DNA from: Stictocephala bisonia
Lineage: Eukaryota > Arthropoda > Insecta > Hemiptera > Membracidae
NCBI GenBank assembly: GCA_035578905.1
Contig: JAQJVL010000047.1
Span: forward strand, 2,747,974 to 2,811,973
Reading direction: 5' to 3'
Length of the DNA: 64,000 bases
Below, one piece after another: positions 57,048 through 64,000 of the stretch. The translations under genes and the position numbers were made by a program. The notes beneath the pieces were generated by a model. That model did not search any database and was not told the DNA's origin. It saw nothing but the letters and a program-made list of their open reading frames with translations. Each line of letters opens with the position of its first letter. Positions within the stretch are counted from its first letter, which is position 1.

Positions 57048-57870
57048 TTAACTCTTTTCACTCAAAAGGACACTGGCAGCGGCCAGTTCGCACTCCTAGA
57101 CAATTCGTATAAGTTGCCGTTCAAACTGTCCTCCTATGTTGCACGGCCACTGCGGGTGGCTGCGCTATCATCTTACACTATGCGTCAGCCATGTCGTTTG
57201 CCAGTTGTCACTGGGTCAGAATTGTATTGTTGACACTCTGCTGATATGGCAAAATGGACATTTAAAACCCCATGTAATTTACATAACTTTGTTTTAATGA
57301 TAACTTTAAAACTACGTTTACCACAATAACAGTTTAAGAGAAATTAAGTATCGGATATTATCTGATCGTAAGTCATCATTTCCCTCCATATTCACTAAAT
57401 ACTAAAATGGTAACGTAACTGGAACTAAAACACTAATATATAAATAATAATAAATTTGGAAAAAAATGGCTAATTTATTACTTTGACGACTGATCATTAA
57501 GCAAAACAAATACCACATAGCGGCTTACAAGCACTGAGGTAGAGAGGTTAGATATATGGAATATAACAGCTGGCTAAAATAGTGGGAAACTGACAGACGC
57601 TTAGTTTCAAAGTTTCTCAACAGGTTACACCACCTTACAGAGGAATAATATTGAAAAAGATATACTAAACGCAGAATTGAATCGTGGCCACTGACAGTGG
57701 CCGTGCGGTTGTTCGTCGACTTTCTCGCTGGCCACTCACAGTGGCCTTGCGATCTGGGAGGACATCAACAAAAATTACCAGCTGTCACATAAATGGCTGT
57801 GGCTACTCACAGTGGCCATACAAACCCAGAGGAAATTTCTTAAAGAGCCCTCTTGAGTGCAAAGGGTTAA
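57048..57870. mobile_element. TTAA-flanked element with repeated GGCCACT palindromes
   Basis: Left end TTAACTCTTTTCACTCAAAA, complement of right end TTAACCCTTTGCACTCAAGA, TTAA at both tips: a piggyBac-like non-autonomous element of 823 bp. Near the ends it carries copies of the palindrome GGCCACT-NNN-AGTGGCC: three at the right (about 57687, 57729, 57790, the last with one change) and diverged copies at the left (about 57074-57095 and 57140-57160). The open frame 57684-57890 is made of these repeats and is not a gene. Confidence 0.75.
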
Positions 57871-58818
57871 TATCAACTAGTGGCTTGTAGGGACAAAAGC
57901 CCCAAAATAAATAAAATACAAATTTTTCTGATAAATATTTTTTGATGTATAGAATTGAATTAATAGTTTTATAAATTTCATTATCATAAATACAATTAAT
58001 AAGGTATTATCACAGTGTTGTGTTAAAACGTCTCTGTACACTATATTTTTTGTGTTAGAATTAATTGTCTGTTTCATTGTTTTAATTGACTGTATTTTAA
58101 TAAACAATTTAATTCCGTCTGGGGATTTTTCTCTACTAAATACATGAAATTGACCATGTGTAAACACTGGTTTGCTCAGGTAAACACCAGCTTCTTAAAG
58201 GTTTGACCTTGTGCCTTGTCAATTAGTGTATAACAAATAAACAGCTGGAATATTTTGTTTGTTTTATAACAGCTGAAATATTTTATTCATATTACTCAAT
58301 AAATCAAAACAATAGTTAGAAACCTTTTTTCTTAAGATTAATGTGGGAACTTTGAAGGCCAATGGGGCGGAGCTCTTGTGGCGGATTGCAAAACTTTTAT
58401 TATTCCCGCCATTTATAATATCAGAGCTTTAAAATGAGCCATTTCCGAAGGCCGTATGTGGTGTGCGGCGCTTGGAATTTTGAAGCAACCAATTTGCCTC
58501 ACGAAATTAAATATATAGAAATATAAATAAGTTAGAAAATTACATACTATCTCTTGTAGAATTTGAAGTTTGTAGCAAAATAGCTATATCTGTTAATAAA
58601 TAAAATATTTATTCCCTAATGAAATCTATAAAGAAAACATTACATTAAGCGAGGTATATTTAATAACTGTCTCAGCATTAACATAACAATGAATTGAATA
58701 ACATTGCAGGTATGGAAGTATGCATTATATACCACAGTTAAAATGCAAATTTAAAATGAAGCCAACACTAATTCAATACAATAACAATTAGAAGGGTTGG
58801 TTAATTCATTTACTTCTT
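57871..58818. other. Non-coding AT-rich DNA
   Basis: No gene or clear repeat. The stretch may include the 5' portion of the element that begins to be recognisable near 58819, but nothing in it can be named. Confidence 0.45.
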
Positions 58819-59233
58819 TTGAATGTTTTAGAGAAGGAATTAGGCCCCTTAATACGTGTGCAACGCGACAAGAGCAGCACCCATACATTTACAGTCGTGA
58901 TGACACCCACCCATACTCTCACAGTCGTGATCACCCACCCATACACTTACAGTGGTGATGGGAAAAAGACAAAATACATTGTCTCCCAAATTAACGAAGT
59001 CTTGCAATCGAGAAAGAGGGAAGAATAAAAATATTTTGATTCTGTCCGATAGCCATGGTAGGCACTTACAATCCAACCTTTCACATCTGTGGCCAGATAG
59101 TGATTTTAATATTAGTTGTATTTTTAAGTCTAATGCAGCAATGTCAGAAGTAGTAAGGGTCTTACAAAGTCATTCACAAAGAACGATAAGCTTTGTTCCG
59201 TACTTAGTATTAAATATTGTAATTCATAATTAA
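58819..59233 (+). pseudogene. SGNH hydrolase-like domain, first part
   Basis: The frame 58952-59233 has ILILSDSHGRHLQSNL, the block I (Gly-Asp-Ser-like) of SGNH esterases as it appears in LINE ORF1 proteins, with the Ser of SDSHG as nucleophile, followed by ISCIFKSNAAMSEVV. The frame 58819-59028 upstream contains THTFTVVMTPTHTLTVVI, coded by three diverged 30-bp repeats (58870-58960), and KKTKYIVSQINEVL. A one-base slip near 59025 separates the two frames. The domain breaks off near 59220. Confidence 0.55.
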
Positions 59234-59239
59234 AAATTA

Positions 59240-59900
59240 CTTGTAATTCATAATTATGTAATTTAATAGTTTGTTCCTCTTATCTGTTTTTATAATCTCT
59301 TAAGCATAAATTGTTATTCACTTACTCAAAACATATTCACCTGTTACTATATTGAAATTAAAATAATATTACTGGCCTCTATGCACATGCACTTGCCAAA
59401 AGTCAAATATCAGGTGACATTGTCTAACCCTTGTAACCGGTGGTGTGAACCCCGTCAACACGCTTCACCTGTCTACCTAAAATTAAAACACCAGTTGAAC
59501 TTATGATGCTATACGGAACGGTTCGCTCAGATCTCGCATCGCGATTGTCGTGACCCTCTCTTACAGTGTATAATGTTTGTTTCATTAACCAGTGATCTTG
59601 TTTTTTCCTCAATCTCTCTTCTCTCAATCTACTCAGCGTTTTATTCAAAGTGAACTCGAAACAGTGTTGTGTTGTGCTCCGAATTGATCGCTAGACAACA
59701 TCGACATCCCAGGCCTGGTGGATCCATCTCTACGGTCATCTCTCATCTTCTCAGTTCTCCTCTAAAGGTACAGTTGGTTCTTTTTCATTAAGTTCTACTT
59801 ATAAAACGCATCTCCCTGTTATCGTTTGTGGTAACGTCTTTTGTAGTGTTTCCTTTACTAACGTGGATGTTAGTTGGTCCTCCAAAAAGGCACTAAGCTT
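59240..59900. other. Foreign-looking insert within the SGNH region
   Basis: About 650 bp without SGNH likeness. It includes a G+C-richer part (59430-59770) with a minus-strand open frame (59424-59648, MNKTLSRLREERLRKKQ) and TTGTAACCGGTGGTGTGAACC near 59430. It may be a piece of an LTR element inserted into the SGNH coding region; no second LTR or target duplication was found. Confidence 0.4.
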
Positions 59901-59919
59901 TACAATCTCTCAAAACGCC

Positions 59920-60235
59920 CTCAATATTGAATAAGCTTATTATAATTGGGGGGTCAAATGATGAAATTGGGCAAGCAGAGAATAACAGTTGTAAAATCAT
60001 TGACAAAGTTCTTAACGATGCAACTCATACTAATGTCATTATTTAGAGTCTTCCATTCAGACATCACACTCCTGGACTCAACAACAGGATTAGCTTCCTA
60101 ACATTGATGTTGAACGGGTTGTGAAAAACCACGAACATGCAACCTTCTTGGACCTAAGCGGCCTCCCCCGTCATCTTTACACAACAAGACATGGGCTACA
60201 TTTTAACAGACAGGGTAAAAGCTTCCATCATCAAA
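59920..60235 (+). pseudogene. SGNH hydrolase-like domain, second part
   Basis: Begins with KLIIIGGSNDEIGQA, matching block III (Gly-x-Asn-Asp) of SGNH enzymes, then VLNDATHTNVII and LPFRHHTPGLNNRI. After frame changes near 60043 and 60110 follow ATFLDLSGLPRHLYTTRHGL and HFNRQGK, the block V region with the catalytic His (Thr-x-His-Gly-Leu-His). All four signature blocks are therefore spread over the two pieces, but in several frames. Confidence 0.6.
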
Positions 60236-60289
60236 GAGATGTGCTACCCTGAGACTTACAAAAAGACTGATGTCAAGAATATTGTTGGT

Positions 60290-60920
60290 CAAAACTTAAT
60301 CAACATCGTTGAGAAGGACATGTGGGAGATAATTAAAGAAAAAAAATTATTCTAGTGTAGCTTTTGCCCACACCATCTCTAATGACCTCAACCACGAAAG
60401 AAACATGACTGCTGGTGTTGCTGTTGTGTTTAGGAAAAGTTTTGGTAGACCACAATCTACAGATTTCATCAATATCAAGTTGATCCGACAGATTGTACAA
60501 AATGGGCCAACAGTTTACAGTCTTATTAGGAAGGAAAATTACAATGGGAAACCAACTAAAGAAACATATGATGAGGCATTCAAGCAATGCATCAAGGAAT
60601 GTGAGAAGAACACCTTAATTTGTAGTCTCATGGGATGTGTGTGTGACAACATTCAACTTGATCACTTCTCTAGAAACATCATAAAGCTACATCAGAAGAC
60701 CAATGTAACAGTTTGTATAGTCTTGAGCAATCAACCAACCTCCAGGAGAATTTTACGTAATGGACTGCCTCATTTTGTGTTTGTTGAGCAGCTTAAAGGC
60801 CATATCAATGATTATAAGAACAATTCAGCTATCACCACAACATCTATGACATGTCAAGATCATTTACTCACAGAGATAGCAACCAACGGGAGTCTACAAA
60901 GTCCCCTCCCTCAGAGTTGA
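60290..60920 (+). pseudogene. Macro domain (OARD1/TARG1-like)
   Basis: Macro domains bind ADP-ribose, and the OARD1 group removes it from proteins or forms O-acetyl products. The beginning, INIVEKDMWEIIKEKK, lies in one frame; a slip near 60345 leads to VAFAHTISNDLNHERNMTAG and then the open frame 60405-60920: AGVAVVFRKSFG, VYSLIRKENYNGKPTKETYD, CSLMGCVCDNIQLDHFSRNI and VTVCIVLSNQPTS. These correspond in order to the AHC-SxD, GIAV-FKK-FG, KPTY and IGCGLD blocks of the family. The second glycine loop is altered (GCVCDN for GCGLDG). After the domain about 50 residues follow without likeness (NDYKNNSAITTTSM). The slip and the upstream breaks suggest no complete product is made. Confidence 0.65.
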
Positions 60921-61202
60921 CTCGGCTCACCAGTGGTTCCTCCTAGGCTCGAGTACAGTGCTACTGTGAAAACATAAAAGTGCAAAAGCAGAGCAATGTT
61001 TGTCTGTTTGCACCTAAACATAACTCTACTAAAAATCTGATAATGTAACACTGGAAGATTGTATACATAATGATAGTAATTAAATAGATTTAAACTAAGT
61101 CAGCTAGACAATGACTATGTATCTGCTAATACCAACCACAAAACTAAAATAACAGACACACATAAACATCAGGCAAGTGGGAGCATAGATCACAATCCGA
61201 CG

Positions 61203-61484
61203 GTGCAGGCTGAGAGGTGTGGAAGTTCAAATTTATTAAAAATATACCATCAAAACATACAGTGTTTATCAACAAGAATTGAATCATTAGAAATAACTCT
61301 TCAAGAGATTGACCCCGATATAGTTGTCCTTTGCAAACATAAAATGACGAGTATTGAATTAGAACGACTCAATGTCTCTGGGTACTCCTTAAGGGCTTCT
61401 TTTTCACGTAATGTATATGATGGTGGTGGGGTTCTTATATGGTCAAAACATAATATAAATATTTTAATTTACCATTTATTATAA
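61203..61484 (+). pseudogene. LINE endonuclease, amino-terminal part
   Basis: LLKIYHQNIQCLSTRIESLE is the start of an APE-type LINE endonuclease (Asn-Ile-Gln block), followed by DPDIVVLCKHKM, where the usual Glu is Lys-His, and YDGGGVLIWSKHNI. It stops at 61482-61484 and no reverse transcriptase follows. Spacing and strand fit ORF2 of the SGNH-macro element. The changed Glu would remove activity. Confidence 0.65.
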
Positions 61485-61543
61485 ATCTCATATATGTGCA
61501 CTAAATGTTAAGTTTCTATCTTAAATAGTTTTAAAAAAAATAT

Positions 61544-61579
61544 TTTGTAATATTTTTACAAAAATATTACAAAATACAG
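61544..61579. repeat. 36-bp near-perfect palindrome
   Basis: TATTTTGTAATATTTTTACA and its inverted continuation form a palindrome with one central mismatch. It could extrude as a hairpin. No associated element is recognised. Confidence 0.8.
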
Positions 61580-62699
61580 AGTTACGAAATATTTTGTAAA
61601 AAACATAAAAATCCGGTCAGACTGAAAACTACTGTCCATAGACCCATGTGTATATTGTGAAACATGCTTGTCTCGACCTAAGGAACAATCTTTAATGAAA
61701 CCTTTCAGAGAGTTCCTGGGCACGCTTTATATATATGTTTTTAAATATACACTGAAAAAATAAAAGCGAAGCGTTATCCCTCCATTGAATCCAGTATAAC
61801 CAGTAGCAGATGGCCGCGCTTCTTGCGTGACGTCACGAATCCAGCCTTGCGGCTTGGCCTGTTCATTTAGTGTGTCCTTAATTATAACCCATGATACATT
61901 TTTACTATTTATTTTTTTTTTTTTTTAGCTGCTAACACGAAGAAAAAAATAGAAAAATTTAAGGGATGCGTTCAACCGAGAATATAATAAAAAAATACCA
62001 ACTCCCAAATCTGGGGATCCAGCTTTTTCCGCTCCAGTCTATATAGGAAAATGGCTACATTTTCATGCTATGCTTTTTGTTAAAGACATGGCTGAGCCTA
62101 GGTTAACTAGCTCAAATTTGGTGACTAGAAGTTCCGGATACTGACGTTTACAATCTTCCATAAAGATGATGGAACTCACCAGACAACGGTCTTTCTTTAA
62201 AAACAATGTTCTTTTCACATCTATCAGTGGCCTTTCTTTTCAAATACGGGTACCTCAACACAGAACTATCTAGAAACATCAGCTTCTGTCTTTTCTCTTT
62301 GTAGATCATAGTGAAACTGACTGTTTCGATAACATTAGCAATCAGTGTTGTCCGCAACACCATTCCACATTGGACGCAAAAATCTACTAAATATGGACGA
62401 TCCCAGTGTGCCGCTTTATCGTTCTTGTCGCATCGCTCCTGTTGCCCACGTAATGACTTATTTATTATTGAATTTTAGCTCTATTTATATAGCTTGTATC
62501 AGTTAGCATACAGTATCAATTGAGGACAGTATATTAAGCGTACTATTTTGCATTATTAACTGCTATATTCGCCTTAAAATACCAACAACGTTGTGTCGGC
62601 GTCTCATAAGTAAGAATGCTATGTCTTGTTGCATGGCAAATAAAAATATTTTCTAATGTCATAGAATAACACATTCTTTTTTTTTTACATAAAGTAACT
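61580..62699. other. Non-coding DNA
   Basis: No gene is recognised. A G+C-richer block at 61780-61870 includes GCGTGACGTCACG (a CRE-like palindrome). The minus frame at 62148-62363 has no likeness to known proteins. Confidence 0.45.
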
Positions 62700-62709
62700 T
62701 TATTTATAT

Positions 62710-62915
62710 TACGAAGAGTATTTAAGGAGGGAGAGAGGGTTCAAGCTAGATGCTATACCAGAGGAAACCCTAAGTGGAAATTTGGTGTAATCATTGGAAA
62801 AGAAGGAACATCCTTATATTTAGTAAAATTGGATAGTGGTGAGATTTGGCGGAGACATGTCAACCAACTGTTGAGCTCAAAATTTAAAGGGGGAGAAATG
62901 ATAGATATTAATTAA
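62710..62915 (+). pseudogene. Gypsy integrase carboxyl end
   Basis: An open stretch reading GERVQARCYTRGNPKWKFGV, then LYLVKLDSGEIWRRHVNQLL, to TAA at 62913-62915. This is the carboxyl-terminal chromodomain-like beta-barrel of gypsy integrase (pattern Gly-x-x-Val-x-Ala-Arg-x-Tyr ... Trp-x-x-Gly-x-Ile ... Tyr-x-Val-x-Leu ... Arg-Arg-His-x-Asn/Asp-Gln-Leu). The rest of pol is absent upstream. The minus-strand gag starts to read toward it 11 bp away. Confidence 0.8.
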
Positions 62916-62925
62916 CATATGTTTT

Positions 62926-64000
62926 CTATAAGTTGTTTTTCTTAGTATCAGAAAACATATTTATCTCGTGTATATTAGTATGGTCATCAGTAATTAGGTT
63001 TACGTCTGTAAAGTGCACATTTGTACTTGGTTTAATTCTATTCTTGTTTGTGAATTTGTTTTTACTCATGCAAACTTGGGTAACATGGCCCTTCTTATTA
63101 CATGAGCCACATATCTTGTTTACACATGGGCATATGTTCGCTCTGTGTTCTGGGTCTCCACAGCGATAGCATTTTCCTTTTAGAAAGGAAAAATCTGTTG
63201 GACGATCACTTGATCTGTATGTTTGTTTTTGTTTAGGGTTTCTTGAAAATTTGTTGCTATGTTTCATTTGATATGTTTCATGTTTAGTAGTACTTGTAGA
63301 TATCATTACATTATCTGTTTTAGCCAGTTCAATACATGAAGCAGTTTCAACAATTTCTTTGAAAGGTTTAAGCTCTCTATCTTGTAATAACCTAGTCCTA
63401 ATTTCAGTATCTTTTAGCCCTTTAATAAACTGTAGTCTTAATAGTTCATCACATATTGATTTCCCACATGAACAATTAAATTTACAATCTGTTGACAATT
63501 TTTGTAATTCTGTGGAGAATTCCATAACTGTTTCACCTAAATTTTGGTCTCTTGTAATGAATCTGTGTTGCAAAGCAAGTACACTAGCCTGTGGCTCCAT
63601 GTGGTTTTTTAATAACGTTACTATCTCTTCATAAGTTTTAGACAAAGGGTCATCTGGTGCGCACAGGTCGTGTAACTTTTGGTGTACAAGGGGTGACAAA
63701 GCATGTAGAAGTGTAAGTCTTTTTAAAGTGTTGTCAGATATTCCCTTAAGTTTCATGAATATTTCTAATCTTTTTAAAAGTTGGAAAATTTTTCTTGTTC
63801 ATCTAGTGGTACAAAGTTTAGGTTAGATAGAGGCAGTTAGGTTAGATCCTGAATTGGATAATTGAATGGTTTTCTCAACTGAGCTAACTTCACTTGTATC
63901 TTCTTGTAGGATATGTTCCAACCTAACTTTTAAGTGAATAAAAGTATCATCGAATTCACTTCTGTAAGTATTTTCATCATTTATGAAATCATCCTCAGTA
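62926..64000 (-). pseudogene. LTR-retrotransposon gag, cut by the window edge
   Basis: The open frame 62926-63756 (276 codons) has the gag core (LSPLVHQKLHDLCAPDDPLS, YEEIVTLLKNHMEPQ, ETVMEFSTELQKLSTDC) and two zinc knuckles (CYRCGDPEHRANICPC and CGSCNKKGHVTQVC). The order and motifs fit a gypsy-type gag-pol start. A frame slip near 63780 separates it from upstream sequence (LPLDEQEKFSN), and more gag-like sequence (FDDTFIHLKVRLEHILQED) continues to the window edge in another frame after a stop near 63830. The protein ends at 62926 before any protease, so the element is truncated there. Confidence 0.82.

Larger units (their letters stand above)
58819..61490 (+). mobile_element. LINE-like element coding SGNH, macro and endonuclease domains
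   Basis: Three domains lie in one direction. They are an SGNH (GDSL) hydrolase-like domain in two pieces (58950-59230 and 59920-60230), a macro domain (60290-60790) and the start of a LINE endonuclease (61203-61484). SGNH-type ORF1 followed by an endonuclease is known from CR1-like LINEs; the macro domain between them is not part of any LINE layout I know. The element is broken by frameshifts, by about 650 bp of foreign-looking DNA at 59240-59900, and by loss of everything after the endonuclease start. Confidence 0.65.

Overview
The window is nuclear DNA of an arthropod, most likely an insect. It is AT-rich, its host genes are split by introns, and most of the sequence is mobile elements of the kinds common in insect genomes: Tigger/pogo, TTAA-type MITEs, copia, gypsy, RTE and CR1/Jockey-like LINEs, and tRNA-derived SINEs. 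One SINE has a CCTAA tail that resembles the insect telomere unit. The species cannot be read from the sequence; a large-genome hemimetabolous insect is only a guess.

Only two conserved host genes are recognised. The last two coding exons of an SLC36/pathetic-like amino-acid transporter lie at 14207-15380, followed by an AT-rich 3' UTR. The first three coding exons of the kinetochore gene zw10 lie at 33016-45580. Its splice phases agree across two introns that have filled with transposons. The rest of zw10 is not found in the 18 kb downstream.

Left part (1-13.5 kb): a broken Tigger-like transposon carrying a SINE with perfect target-site duplications, a 64-bp tandem repeat, a 306-bp hairpin, and a 3.6-kb satellite of about 34 copies of a 105-bp unit. 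Just after the satellite a 47-bp inverted repeat encloses a complete candidate hammerhead ribozyme, as expected of Penelope-like or retrozyme DNA.

Middle (16.6-32 kb): LINE fragments, a decayed gypsy element, three related copies of an unrecognised small protein gene (one downstream of a cluster of NF-kB-like sites), a CRE-like minisatellite, a decayed inverted pair of hammerhead-like motifs, and a composite of several LINE pieces at 26.7-31.9 kb.

The zw10 introns (33-44.8 kb) hold a LINE fragment, a Tigger-like MITE, and a copia element with matching LTRs, tRNA-Met-type primer site and 5-bp target duplication. An RTE LINE sits inside that copia, flanked by 8-bp duplications. The right part (44-64 kb) has TTAA-flanked elements with internal palindromes, an intact 985-residue LINE ORF2, a nearly full-length LINE with a PHD-finger ORF1, convergent gypsy fragments, and the most unusual item: a LINE-like element at 58.8-61.5 kb whose first-ORF region joins an SGNH-hydrolase-like domain to a macro (ADP-ribose-binding type) domain ahead of an endonuclease.
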